Shown: one piece after another, positions 27,848 to 36,964 of the stretch
Position numbering within the stretch: position 1 is the first letter of the stretch
How the letters are laid out: every line of letters begins with the position of its first letter
NCBI RefSeq assembly: GCF_003116015.1
Contig: NZ_LGQZ01000107.1
Location: forward strand, 83,209-147,208
Direction: 5' to 3'
DNA from: Azospirillum sp. TSO22-1
Lineage (GTDB): Bacteria; Pseudomonadota; Alphaproteobacteria; Azospirillales; Azospirillaceae
DNA: 64,000 bases
The notes under the pieces: generated by a model
What the model was told of the DNA's origin: nothing
The model's database searches: none
Seen by the model: only the letters and a program-made list of their open reading frames with translations
Made by a program: the position numbers and the translations under genes

Positions 27848-28326
27848 CGACCGAAGCGCTCGCCATCACTGCGGCCCTCGACACCTCAGCACCGAATGCG
27901 CGGATGAACCGCCTTTGGCCCCCAGGCAGGCAAAAGATCAAGGATTTGTGCGGGATGTAGGCGTACCAACGCTTTGGAGCGGTGGTGGCGTCCCATAGGT
28001 AATGAAACTGAGAACTGGGAGGCGGCGGTACCTCCACTCTCCAGCCGTTGATGTGGTATGCTGCAGGTTCAAATCCGGGCGCGCAACCACCGGGCATTGA
28101 CGTTACCGCCGGTCACCGTCTGATTAGACCGCCCCGGAAGTACATCCAGTGTCTCTATCCCGGATAAGTCACCTCGGTAGGGAAGCGGTAGCCGGCGTAC
28201 AGCGGATCGGGGTACGTCGTCATGCTGGCCCTATACCGTCACACCGGCGTCCCTGGCCAGCCCGAACTTGACGGTGCCCGTTCACCGCATTTTAATGAGG
28301 CGGCATGCGGTTAAGGAAATTGGCGA
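27848..28326. other. IS-scarred non-coding stretch with tRNA-3'-like sequence
   Basis: No intact gene is visible. The span 28065-28091 has GGTTCAAATCC followed by a sequence ending in ACCA, like the T-loop and CCA end of a tRNA or tmRNA, but the T-stem does not pair well and no cloverleaf precedes it. It may be a decayed attachment-site half. An IS6-like fragment overlaps the right part (28134-28223). Confidence 0.3.
28134..28223 (-). pseudogene. IS6-family transposase N-terminal remnant
   Basis: The minus strand encodes MTTYPDPLYAGYRFPTEV and then an in-frame stop, followed by a short stretch that includes YFR. This resembles the YAGYRFPxEVI...WLYFRF opening of IS6-type transposases. The rest of the gene is absent. 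The match rests on a short stretch, so the call is tentative. Confidence 0.4.
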
Positions 28327-28953
28327 ATGGCCCATCCAGAACAAGTTTTTTTTGTTAGAAGTATTAAGAACTTTCTAGAATCGCACTTCGTGGATGCGGA
28401 AGTTCTTGAAATAGGGAGTCTTGATATCAACGGAAGTGTGCGGGAGCACTTTGAGCGTTGCCGCTATATCGGGATCGACCTGGAGTTGGGGCCAGGCGTA
28501 GATGTGGCCTGTCCGGGAGAGGATTTCGGCGGCAAGGCTCATCAGTTCAACACGATTGTTTCGTGCGAGGCGATGGAGCACAATAGGAACTGGCGGGAAA
28601 CGTGGCTGAACATGATCCGCATGCTCCGTAAGGACGGGCTTATGATCATGACGTGCGCGTCCCTTGGCCGTCGCCGTCACGGCACCGCAGAGGACGTTCC
28701 ATCGGATTCCCCGTTTACCTCTCATGACGGAATGAACTATTATAGAAATTTGGATATTTCGGATTTCACAAAACTTGTAAATCACGATGATTGGTTTTCG
28801 GTGTGGGGTTTTTTCAGGGATCATGTGATCAGAGATGTCTATTTCTTTGGAATAGGAAAGGAAGCCGATGAAATGACGCAGAGAAACGCTGTCAATCTTA
28901 AGGTAGTGTTCGAACAATTCTACAATGCCCGGAATACCGAAGGTCGGTACTAG
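28327..28953 (+). CDS. Class I SAM-dependent methyltransferase
   Basis: A 208-residue protein with a methyltransferase-11-like core: motif I EVLEIGSLDINGSV, the acidic loop end YIGIDLELGPGVDV, the motif IV position FNTIVSCEAMEHNRNW and MLRKDGLMIMTCAS. Base composition is clearly less GC-rich than the flanking operons, consistent with acquisition. It precedes two glycosyltransferase genes, so it may modify a surface glycan or its protein carrier. No RBS of strong match is seen. Confidence 0.8.
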   Translation: MAHPEQVFFVRSIKNFLESHFVDAEVLEIGSLDINGSVREHFERCRYIGIDLELGPGVDVACPGEDFGGKAHQFNTIVSCEAMEHNRNWRETWLNMIRMLRKDGLMIMTCASLGRRRHGTAEDVPSDSPFTSHDGMNYYRNLDISDFTKLVNHDDWFSVWGFFRDHVIRDVYFFGIGKEADEMTQRNAVNLKVVFEQFYNARNTEGRY

Positions 28954-29307
28954 GAACAGTGACCGGACCTGCAAGCCGACGAAGATGCAGACCCGTGCGT
29001 CGGACTGCCCGGCCACCGACACTTGTTCAGCCCACGTCGGCCGGTCGATTGCTCGGCTGTTGCCCTGACGACATGCCACACAGCAAGCGTGGTCTCCGCT
29101 TACGGCACCGGAAGCACTCGGGCAACGCGCTCGCGCCGAGGTCAACTCTCGTCAGTTCCCTTGGTGACGGACCGGTACCACAAGGGGCAAGATAAACCTG
29201 AACGGACACGGAACCGGTCGACAGACTCGGGTTCAGCAGTTAAATCTTGCGCTTTGCCAGTGGCCTGCACCATGCCACCCAACTCTGACGAGTAAGGCCT
29301 GCCGTCC
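28954..29307. other. Gap between methyltransferase and glycosyltransferase fusion
   Basis: About 350 bp of intermediate GC. Frames present here are short and unlike known proteins. I see no terminator hairpin or RNA gene. Confidence 0.35.
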
Positions 29308-31980
29308 ATGCAAGGTGGTTCCAGAAAGCAGAACAACAAGCTCGCGGCCGCACCCGACAGGGTCTTGCAATCCATCCGTCGCTGCAGCCTACAAGAACTG
29401 ATCAAGGTCATGGAAGGCCTCGATCCGGCCGGCCGCCTGGAACGCAGCATCGAGCTTTATGAGGCATGGCTGAAGCATAACGCCCAATCGCCTCTGGCCT
29501 TCGCCGCCTATTTCAATCTGGGCTGTGCCCTCAGCCAAGCCGGCAGGGACGAGGCGGCCCTGCAGGCTCATCTATCGGCCCTGAAGCGCAACCCGGCTTT
29601 TCTGCAGGCCCATATCAGCGCCGGCGTCCTCCAGGAGAAGCTCGGTCGCCCTGCGGAAGCCATCCTCACCTGGGATAAGGTGGTAAGCGCCAGCGGCAAA
29701 GGGGACCCCGAGCTCGTTGTCATCGCCCTTAACAACCTAGGACGCCTGCTCGAGCGGCTAGGCCGCTACGAGGAAGCCCTGGCCCGCTTGACCCTCAGCC
29801 TCAAGCTTCGCACACAACAGCCTGAGGTGCTCTACCACTGGGTCCGCCTGCGACAGCGCATCTGTGCTTGGCCGATATACGAGGACGTCGAGGGCATCTC
29901 CCTGGACATGATGCGCAAGGCCACCTCGGCCATATCCATGTTAAGCATCAGCGATGATCCACAGCTGCAGCTGGAGGCCAGCAGAAGATCCGTGGCATCC
30001 TTCGTGCGCTGCGGTCAGGATCGTTTGGCGCCGGACTCTGGCTACCGGCACGAGCGCCTGCGCATCGGCTATCTTTCCTCAAACTTCAATCTGCACGCAG
30101 TCTCCATCCTTACCGCGGAATTGTACGAACTGCACGACCGCAGGCGCTTCGAAATTTACGGCTTCAACTGGAGCACCGATGACGGCGGCCCGATGTACGC
30201 GCGAGTCCGTCGGGCTATGGATCATTTTGTCGATATCCACGAGCTTTCCGACGAGGCGGCCGCGCGCGTCATCCGGGCGGCGGAAATCGATATCCTTGTC
30301 GATCTACAAGGGCTGACCACCAACAGCCGATCGAATATCCTGGAGTTCAAACCGGCTCCTGTCCAGATTTCCTATCTCGGCCTGCCCGGCACCACCGCTT
30401 TGCCCAGCCTGGATTACGTCCTGGCCGACCGCTATGTACTTCCCGAGGAGGAAGCCCGCTTCTTCACCGAAAAGCCACTCTACTTGCCAGAGTGCTTTCA
30501 GGTGAACGACCGGCAGCGCCAAGCTGGGGCGGCGCTGAAACGCAGCGACTATGGGTTGCCTGACGACGCTCTCGTATTCTGCGCCTTCAACAATACCAAC
30601 AAGCTCACGCCCGAACTCTTCGCCGTCTGGATGAGCATACTGCGCCAAGTGCCCGACAGCATCCTCTGGTTGCTAGCTACCAATCCGACGGCGCAAGCCA
30701 ATTTGCTGCGCTATGCTCAAAGCGTCGGCGTGCTGCCTCAGCGCATTCTCTTCGCGCGGCCCGCACCTACGCCCGAATACTTGGCGCGCTTCACCCTGGC
30801 GGACCTGCAACTCGACACTTTTCCCTTCAATGGTGGCACCTCCACCAGTGACGCACTTTGGATGGGGCTCCCAGTCCTTACCTGCTCCGGGCGCAGCTTC
30901 GCCTCCCGCATGGCAGGCAGCCTGCTGCGGGCGGTGGGCGCGCCGGAGTTGGTGACCGACTCCTTTGCCGCCTACGAGGCTTTGGCTCTGGCCCTGGCAG
31001 CCGACCGGCCACGACTGCAGGCGTTGCGCCAGCGAATCCAGCGCAACCGCCTCGCCCACCCGCCTTTCGATACGCCCCGGCAGGTACAAGCCCTGGAAAG
31101 CCTGTTCGAACAGGTGGCCGTGCGACCTGCGGCGACCGAGCCCGGCCAGACGGCGGTGCCGGTATCTGTGCCGTACGAGATTCGCCCGCGGTTGAGCGTT
31201 ATCATTCCCACCCACCACCGGCCCCAACTTCTGGTGCGCGCGGTGGGTTCGGTCAAGATGCAGTCTCAGGGGCGGGTGCAGGTTATCGTCGTTGCCGACG
31301 ACTGGGATGCGGGGACCTACGGTGCGGTTGCCGGCCTGCTCGACGGCCAGGACCTTTTTCTGCAAAGATGCGGCGCTCCCGGGCCGGCGGCCAGCCGCAA
31401 CCTGGGCCTGGATCTCGCCTCGGCTGAGCACATCCTCTTTTTGGACGATGACGACAGCTTCCCACCGGGTTTCGTCAACACCTTGCTTTCGTCTCTCGAC
31501 TGCGAGTCGGAGGCGGTCTTCTTCTGCAATCCACGCTTCGTCGAGGAAGAACGACGGCCGGACGGCATCGTCGTTTTGGGCGAGCAGGACGTGGATCTTG
31601 CCAACGTTTCACTGGCCGAAATCGAAGTCAAGAACCGTATTCCCAACAATTGTCTGGTGTTTCCGAGAAAGCTCCTGCTCGGCCGGCGCTTCGATGATTC
31701 GCTGGTGCTGTTCGAGGATTGGGAATTCCTCCTCAATGTCCTCGCCGATGCCGAGTTGAGGCACCTCCCCATACGCGGGCCGAATACCCACAAGACTGAC
31801 CGCCAGCTGGGGGGGAGGCGCGGAGCGTCGAACGACCACATGCTCTTGGACTGTATCCTGAGTATCTACCGCAAATGGCCCGGTCGCTGCCCGCAGACGC
31901 CGGCTGCTCGCCGCGTCTTTCTGCAGAATGCCAATGCAGTGGAGGAGGGCGCTGACGATATGAATGCCACCCGCCTCTGA
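29308..31980 (+). CDS. TPR / O-GlcNAc-transferase-like (GT41) / GT2 fusion glycosyltransferase
   Basis: An 890-residue protein with three parts. Residues about 30-175 are TPR-like helices (YFNLGCALSQAGRDEAALQAHL and NNLGRLLERLGRYEEALARL). Residues about 245-615 resemble the GT41/SPINDLY catalytic region: LRIGYLSSNFNLHAVSIL, PVQISYLGLPGTTALPSLDYV, FCAFNNTNKLTPELFAVW and the sugar-nucleotide loop FNGGTSTSDALWMGLPVLT. Residues about 627-890 are a GT2 domain (RLSVIIPTHHRPQLLVRAV with the acidic FLDDDDSFP). It likely glycosylates a protein, such as flagellin or a surface protein, and extends the glycan. Targets are unknown. Confidence 0.88.
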   Translation: MQGGSRKQNNKLAAAPDRVLQSIRRCSLQELIKVMEGLDPAGRLERSIELYEAWLKHNAQSPLAFAAYFNLGCALSQAGRDEAALQAHLSALKRNPAFLQAHISAGVLQEKLGRPAEAILTWDKVVSASGKGDPELVVIALNNLGRLLERLGRYEEALARLTLSLKLRTQQPEVLYHWVRLRQRICAWPIYEDVEGISLDMMRKATSAISMLSISDDPQLQLEASRRSVASFVRCGQDRLAPDSGYRHERLRIGYLSSNFNLHAVSILTAELYELHDRRRFEIYGFNWSTDDGGPMYARVRRAMDHFVDIHELSDEAAARVIRAAEIDILVDLQGLTTNSRSNILEFKPAPVQISYLGLPGTTALPSLDYVLADRYVLPEEEARFFTEKPLYLPECFQVNDRQRQAGAALKRSDYGLPDDALVFCAFNNTNKLTPELFAVWMSILRQVPDSILWLLATNPTAQANLLRYAQSVGVLPQRILFARPAPTPEYLARFTLADLQLDTFPFNGGTSTSDALWMGLPVLTCSGRSFASRMAGSLLRAVGAPELVTDSFAAYEALALALAADRPRLQALRQRIQRNRLAHPPFDTPRQVQALESLFEQVAVRPAATEPGQTAVPVSVPYEIRPRLSVIIPTHHRPQLLVRAVGSVKMQSQGRVQVIVVADDWDAGTYGAVAGLLDGQDLFLQRCGAPGPAASRNLGLDLASAEHILFLDDDDSFPPGFVNTLLSSLDCESEAVFFCNPRFVEEERRPDGIVVLGEQDVDLANVSLAEIEVKNRIPNNCLVFPRKLLLGRRFDDSLVLFEDWEFLLNVLADAELRHLPIRGPNTHKTDRQLGGRRGASNDHMLLDCILSIYRKWPGRCPQTPAARRVFLQNANAVEEGADDMNATRL

Positions 31981-32196
31981 GCGGCGTCGGGAATCATTAA
32001 CCGCTTGACTATGGCGTGAGCAATCGCATGACGTTCACCGAGACAATCCGTTTCCAGCGCCTAGGCTTCTCTGCCGTGGACGCAATTAAAGATCGGTCGC
32101 TGTATGCGCGAGGCGGTGCAGTCGGTGCATGGTCGTCGCCCTCCAGCAAGAGTTGGCGGAATTGGAGCTTCGCGATGCAGAGCACTCCCGGCTACC

Positions 32197-33087
32197 ATGA
32201 CTAAGATTTCCGTCGCGCTCCCGGTCTACAACGCAAGCGCAAATTTGCGACCAACTCTCGACTCCTTGGTTGCGCAGAGCCATCGTGACTTCGATGTGGT
32301 CGTTCATGACGATGCTTCGCAAGACGATACACTGGAGATCCTTGAAGGCTATTCGAAGAGGATGAGCCTAAAAATCATCCACAGCTCCGTCAATCTCGGC
32401 ATTTCGGATTCTCGCAATAAGCTGCTTGATGCAATTGATGCGCCGATGGTTGCAATTCTCGACCATGACGACATCTGTCACCCGACCCGCCTGGAACGCC
32501 AAGCCGAGTTCCTTGAGGCGAATAGGGACATCGATATCTGCGGCAGCGCGATCATCTACTTCTCTGACGACGCCGAAATCCCGATCGCCAGTCGCGTACT
32601 ACGCCATCCAGCTCATGACGCTGAAATCAAGACGCAGTTGCTTTACAACACCTCGATGGTGCACCCCAGCGCGATGGCTCGCCGCTCCTTCTTCGCCGAT
32701 GTAGGCAGCTATGATGCTAAGTTCTCACCGGCCGAGGACTATGCCATGTGGTGCCGAGCCGCTCTTCTGGGCAAGCGGTTTGCCAATTTGGAAGAACCGC
32801 TACTCTATTATCGTGTCCACTCCAGGCAAACAAGCAATATCCAGGCGCAAAGGATGGTGCAGAACGACATAGAAGTGAAGAGATTGTACATTCGAGGTTT
32901 GCTGCATGGCGCGTTGGACGCCTCGCTGGCTGAGCTGTTGTGCCCTTATCTGCGGCACAGCAATCAAGCTATAGCAGCGGCATTGCCAAACATCGTTCCA
33001 GTCATCTTGGCCCTTAATGACAAGGTACCTTGTCGGGCTACGTACGCAAAGTTGATTGGCGCCGCTATTACCAGGAACATCGTGTAA
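32197..33087 (+). CDS. Glycosyltransferase family 2
   Basis: A 296-residue GT-A enzyme. The nucleotide-binding N-terminus reads ISVALPVYNASANLRPTLDSL with VVVHDDASQDDTLEIL, and the metal-binding motif is AILDHDDICHPTRL. FSPAEDYAMWCRAALLG is the acceptor-side ED motif. The ATG at 32197 is preferred because the family fold begins immediately after it. It follows the GT41/GT2 fusion and ends right at the left end of an IS630 element (stop TAA at 33085-33087), so the last codons might be shaped by the insertion. Confidence 0.88.
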   Translation: MTKISVALPVYNASANLRPTLDSLVAQSHRDFDVVVHDDASQDDTLEILEGYSKRMSLKIIHSSVNLGISDSRNKLLDAIDAPMVAILDHDDICHPTRLERQAEFLEANRDIDICGSAIIYFSDDAEIPIASRVLRHPAHDAEIKTQLLYNTSMVHPSAMARRSFFADVGSYDAKFSPAEDYAMWCRAALLGKRFANLEEPLLYYRVHSRQTSNIQAQRMVQNDIEVKRLYIRGLLHGALDASLAELLCPYLRHSNQAIAAALPNIVPVILALNDKVPCRATYAKLIGAAITRNIV

Positions 33088-33089
33088 TA

Positions 33090-34252
33090 CCAAAACTCAC
33101 GGATCATGACCGATGGGCCCAGGCTCGCATGCCGATGGACATGATGGTCCAGGGCTGATCGACGAGGGCGTTCCAGGCGAAGCCGCAGTGATCGAGGATG
33201 TCCTGGTAGGAGGCGAAAACGCGGTTGGACAGCCGGTTGTCGCGAAGGAACTGCCAGATATTCTCCACTGGGTTCAGCTCGGGCGACTTCGGCGGTAACG
33301 GCAGCGGCGTGATGTTGCCGGGGATCGGCAGCTTGGTCGAGGTGTGCCAGCCGGCCTGGTCGAGCAGCACGACGGCATATGCACCCAGCGCCACGGCGCG
33401 GGAGATCTCCTCCAGATGCAACGCCATCGCCTCGCTCGTGCAGTGCGGCAGCACCAGGGCGGCGCCTTTGCCGTGGGCCGGGCAGATCGCCCCGAACAGA
33501 TAGGCCGAGTGCGTGCGCTGGTCGCGCGGTGCGGCTGGCCGGGTGCCACGGCGCGCCCAGCGGCGGGTGATCTTGTTCTTCTGACCGATCCGGGCCTCGT
33601 CCTGCCACCAGATCTCTATCGGCTTGCCAGCAGCCTCGTGCGCCGCGATCTCTGCCTGCAGCGTGGGAAACTTTTTTGAACGCCTCGGCGGCCTCGGGAT
33701 CTTTGGCGTGGTGGCGGGGGCGCGCCGACAGCTTGCGGAAGCCCAGGGCGCGCAGCTCCCGGCTCAGCGTCTGCTTGGAAAGGGAGACGCGGAACTCCTC
33801 CCAGAGCCAGTGCAGCAGGTCGATGATCCGCCAGCGCACCACCCCATGCACCGCCGGGAGCGGCCCGTCCTCGACGACTTGGCGCAACGCGGCCCGGTGG
33901 TGCTCGGCCAAGCGCGGCTGCGGCCCCGGAGCCTTGCCGGCCAGCAAGCCCGCCGGTCCCGCGGCATTGAAGCGCAGCACCCAGTCGCGCACCGTTTGCA
34001 AGCCGACCCCGCCGATTGCCGCCGCCGTCGAGCGCGGTTCGCCATCGTAGATCGCCGCCAACGCCAGCAGTCGGCGGACCTGACCGGGATCGTGGGCGGA
34101 TCGAGCAAGCCGGCGCAGGGCGGCGGCATCATAATCGCTGCGCACTGGGACCGGAGCGGCCATGGCGGACCTCGTCGTCGTGGTCCCTCCGGTGAATCAC
34201 GCCGCCCCAGCCTGCGGGAATCGCCGCATGAGTCGTACTCCGCAGGACTTGG
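33090..34252. mobile_element. IS630-family insertion sequence with terminal inverted repeats and flanking TA
   Basis: About 1,163 bp. The left end reads CCAAAACTCACGGATCATGAC and the right end, reversed, CCAAGTCCTGCGGAGTACGAC; including the flanking ATA, 16 of 24 positions agree. TA dinucleotides lie immediately outside at 33088-33089 and 34253-34254, the target duplication expected for this family. The only gene is the transposase on the minus strand. Exact ends could shift by one or two bases. Confidence 0.75.
33104..34163 (-). CDS. IS630-family transposase, two frames joined at an A6 tract
   Basis: The first frame (34163 to about 33671) gives a helix-turn-helix domain: STAAAIGGVGLQTVRDWVLRF, then FRVSLSKQTLSRELRALGFRK. 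The second frame (ending at 33104) carries the DDE core, with VVLLDQAGWHTSTKL and PPKSPELNPVENIWQFL. The frames join across six A residues (T run at 33672-33677 on the plus strand), where a +1 shift gives the expected FKKFPTLQ. This may be programmed slippage, known in the family, or a mutation. Everything needed for a full-length protein is present. Confidence 0.85.
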
Positions 34253-34273
34253 TATGAGTCCGAAGCCGATTGA

Positions 34274-34750
34274 CAGGCTACGGCCTTCCTCTGCGCGTAC
34301 GGCGCCGTGTGGCTGCTGGCCGCCGGAGGCGCAACGGCGCTGCAATGGGGGCTTTCCGCCGTGGGCGTCCTGTCGCCGTCGCTGATCGTCGGCGACCCGG
34401 CGGTGCGGGGGGTAGCCCTCGTTCTGGTCGGCGCGTACCAGCTCAGTCCGCTGAAGGACGCGTGCCTGACGTACTGCGAGTCCCCCGCCACGTTCTTCCT
34501 GTCGCGCTGGCGCGACGGTACACACGGTGCCCTGGTGATGGGTGCGCAGCACGGGCTGTACTGTGTGGGCTGCTGCTGGCCGGCGATGGCGCTGATGGTG
34601 GCGGCCGGCGCCATGAGCACCGCCTGGATGGCGGGCGTCACCCTCTACACTCTGTCGGAGATGTATGTGCCGGAGGTGCGCCGGGTGACCCGCGCGGCCG
34701 GCACCCTGATGATCGTTGCCGGATCGATGTCCCTTCTGAGCGGAGGATGA
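34274..34750 (+). pseudogene. DUF2182 membrane protein lacking its N-terminus
   Basis: The visible part encodes FLCAYGAVWLLAAGGATALQ, YQLSPLKDACLTYCESP and GLYCVGCCWPAMALMVAAG, the conserved Cys-containing core of the DUF2182 integral membrane family. A stop at 34271-34273 lies directly upstream, so the first third (about 100 residues) is lost. The break falls about 20 bp beyond the right end of the IS630 element. A GTG at 34307 could start a shorter 147-residue protein, but loss of helices makes function doubtful. Confidence 0.75.
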
Positions 34751-35115
34751 ATGCAGGCGAAGATCAGGGTTCTGAAGAAGCGCTTACCGGCCCGCCGATC
34801 CTTGTCGCTGGACTGGGCTGCAACCTGCGAGAGATGCCTGTTGCCGACCTGATGGAACCTTGGCCCGGCGCGTATCAGCCTCTCCGCCCTCCCTGTCACC
34901 GACAGCGCCCAGGCCATGGCGGAGACCCTGGCGGCGCTCCCGCGACATCGCACGGCTGGAGGGCGCCGTCAGCGACCGGGCGCTGGCGGGGGCGATGACG
35001 GTCGCCCGCCTGCTCGCGCCGAGGGGGAAATGACGTGTAACGTTCCGGTATCCGCCCCCGTCCAACGGGCATGAGGCGCGGATCGGCCGCGCCTTCCCCT
35101 TGGATGGAGGCGATG
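34751..35115. other. Degenerate coding-like stretch
   Basis: Short in-frame pieces read like protein. PPILVAGLGCNL appears near 34800 in one frame. A later frame gives ISLSALPVTDSAQAMAETL, and a shifted frame continues RDIARLEGAVSDRALAGAM up to a stop near 35036. The frame changes about 34945. I take this as a decayed gene of unknown identity. The piece before 35116 holds the GGAGG ribosome site of the CMD gene. Confidence 0.35.
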
Positions 35116-35601
35116 ATGTCCCTGACGATGCTGGAGAAGGAACTGGTGGCGGTGGCGATCTCGGTGGCGGCGGGATGCCGCCCCTGCACCACCTACCACC
35201 TCGCCGAGGTGAAGCGTGCCGGCGCCACCGGTGCGGACATCGAGAAGGCCGTGGCCGGTGCCGTGTGCGTGCGGACCAGCGCCACCGAGGGGATGGGCCG
35301 CCACGCGCTCGGCCTGGAGCCGGCGCCGGACGGTTGCGGATGCGGCACGACGGATATGCTCGCCGAGTTGATCGCCATCGGCGCGTCGCTGGCCGTCAAC
35401 TGCACGGCCAACCTCGACAAGCACCTCGCCGCCGCGCGTGCCCTGGGCGTGCCGCAGGAGCATATCGACGAGGTCGCGGCACTCGCGGCGATGATCCGCT
35501 CCAAGGCCGTCCATCACGTCGAGAAGCACCTCGGCGACAGGGCCGCGCCCGCTCCGACGGCCGGCTGCGCCCTGGTGGCGGCCCCGGCGGGCTGCTGCTG
35601 A
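35116..35601 (+). CDS. Carboxymuconolactone decarboxylase (AhpD-like) family protein
   Basis: A 161-residue helical protein. The first half has VAVAISVAAGCRPCTTYHLAEV, the CxxC-type redox site of AhpD relatives, and the second half has a matching repeat with NCTANLDKHLAAARALGVPQEHI. Extra Cys occur in DGCGCGTTD and at the C-terminus (GCC). Such proteins act as thiol-dependent antioxidants or unknown disulfide enzymes. The ATG at 35116 is preferred, with GGAGG just upstream; in-frame ATGs at 35104 and 35113 are alternatives. Confidence 0.82.
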   Translation: MSLTMLEKELVAVAISVAAGCRPCTTYHLAEVKRAGATGADIEKAVAGAVCVRTSATEGMGRHALGLEPAPDGCGCGTTDMLAELIAIGASLAVNCTANLDKHLAAARALGVPQEHIDEVAALAAMIRSKAVHHVEKHLGDRAAPAPTAGCALVAAPAGCC

Positions 35602-35733
35602 TCCCCTTCCCCATCGACTGGACGGGTTCCCATTCCGTCGCTGCCGCAGCGCCCGCACCCGGCATGAGCCGGGTGCGGGCGCCGTCCGTGCTGCACGTCC
35701 TGTCCGGTCGGCACCTGACACGGAGAATCCGAC

Positions 35734-36519
35734 ATGTCCGAAGCCGAACCGATCCTGCTCACCCATGTCGAGGCCGGCGTCGCCACGCTGACGCTCAACC
35801 GGCCCGAGGCCCACAACACCCTGTCCGTCGCCCTGCTGACTGAGCTGGAGCGCGCATTCGCCACCCTCGCCACGGACCGCGACGTCCGGGTGGTGGTGCT
35901 GGCCGCCACCGGGCGGGCCTTCTGCGCCGGCCACGACGTGCGCGAGATGCGCGCGCTGGACGGGCGCGAGGCCGTGGCGGCGCTGTTCGCCCTGTGCACG
36001 CGGGTGATGACCGCCATCGTGCGGCTGCCGCAGCCGGTGATCGCCAAAGTCCAGGGGGCTGCCGCCGCAGCGGGCTGCCAACTGGTGGCAAGCTGCGACC
36101 TCGCCTATGCCTCGACCACCGCCCGCTTTGCCACGCCGGGGATCAACCTTGGCCTGTTCTGCTCGACGCCTGGGGTAGCCCTGGCGCGCGCCGTCGGACG
36201 CAAAGCGGCGATGGAGATGCTGCTGTCCGGCGATGTCATCGACGCGCCCGCTGCCGAACGGCATGGCCTGATCAACCGCGCGGTGGCACCGGAGCGGCTG
36301 GACGCGGAGGTGGCGGCGATGGCGGCGCGAATCGCGTCGAAGCCGCCCTTCGTGCTGAAACTCGGCAAGGCGACGTTCCATCGCCAGCTCGACATGGGGC
36401 TGGACGACGCCTACGCGTGCGCCGGCGAGGCGATGGTCACCAACATGCTCGCCCAGGATGCGGCCGAAGGCTTTGACGCATTTCTCGGCAAGCGCCAGCC
36501 TGTGTGGGAGGGGCATTGA
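35734..36519 (+). CDS. Enoyl-CoA hydratase/isomerase (crotonase) family protein
   Basis: A 261-residue crotonase-fold enzyme. VATLTLNRPEAHNTLSVALL, GRAFCAGHDVREMRAL (first oxyanion loop) and VIAKVQGAAAAAGCQLVASCDL (second oxyanion loop) are typical. The usual catalytic Glu in the second region is not at its standard place, so the substrate or reaction may differ from simple enoyl hydration. It stands alone between the CMD gene and a MITE-like element. Confidence 0.88.
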   Translation: MSEAEPILLTHVEAGVATLTLNRPEAHNTLSVALLTELERAFATLATDRDVRVVVLAATGRAFCAGHDVREMRALDGREAVAALFALCTRVMTAIVRLPQPVIAKVQGAAAAAGCQLVASCDLAYASTTARFATPGINLGLFCSTPGVALARAVGRKAAMEMLLSGDVIDAPAAERHGLINRAVAPERLDAEVAAMAARIASKPPFVLKLGKATFHRQLDMGLDDAYACAGEAMVTNMLAQDAAEGFDAFLGKRQPVWEGH

Positions 36520-36690
36520 AGAAGTGCCGACCCTGCTGTGCCGGCGGGCTCCGTTGGCTCGCCGATGCGCCGGGGCGTCCCAGAGACCTCACGGGCACGA
36601 TACGGAAGTGATCAGTTGTCCGGCTCAGCAAAATGAGCCACGTTCTTCTGCCTTTACCCCTTCCCAGGTGGTGAGATCGTCCGCTTTGCG
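36520..36690. other. Gap left of the MITE-like element
   Basis: No gene or hairpin is evident between the crotonase stop and the inverted-repeat element that begins at 36691. Composition drops towards moderate GC. Confidence 0.3.
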
Positions 36691-36851
36691 CCGATAGTGT
36701 TGAAAAACTCCCTGACGGGTGTTTTGTAGCCGTTTTCGAGGAACAATGTGTCACTTGCACGGGTTTTGGAGCGATATTACTGCGCGACATGGCCGTGGTA
36801 AGATGGAAAAATTCTTACTCCGCCAGCCCCGGGATTTTTCAACACTATCGG
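36691..36851. repeat. MITE-like element with perfect 17-bp inverted ends
   Basis: The left end CCGATAGTGTTGAAAAA (36691-36707) is exactly repeated in reverse at 36835-36851. The 161 bp between outer ends contain no transposase frame. The GTGTTGAAAAA ends resemble termini of IS1182/IS5-like elements, so it could be a non-autonomous derivative or a collapsed IS. It separates the crotonase gene from the bufferin-type cluster. Confidence 0.7.
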
Positions 36852-36964
36852 TCAGGAGCGGACTCTAGACTGAGCGCCACAAGCAGTCCTTGCCGTACGT
36901 TGTAACCGATCTTCAGCCGGCCACGATGGGCACGCGTCGCCAAGAAGCTGAGGATTTGAACCAG

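Noticed and set aside
28065..28091. Possible tRNA or tmRNA 3' end (GGTTCAAATCC ... ACCA)
   Set aside because: The T-stem arms do not pair over five bases and no anticodon or D-arm precedes it, so it is not a functional RNA gene; it is kept only as a possible decayed attachment site.
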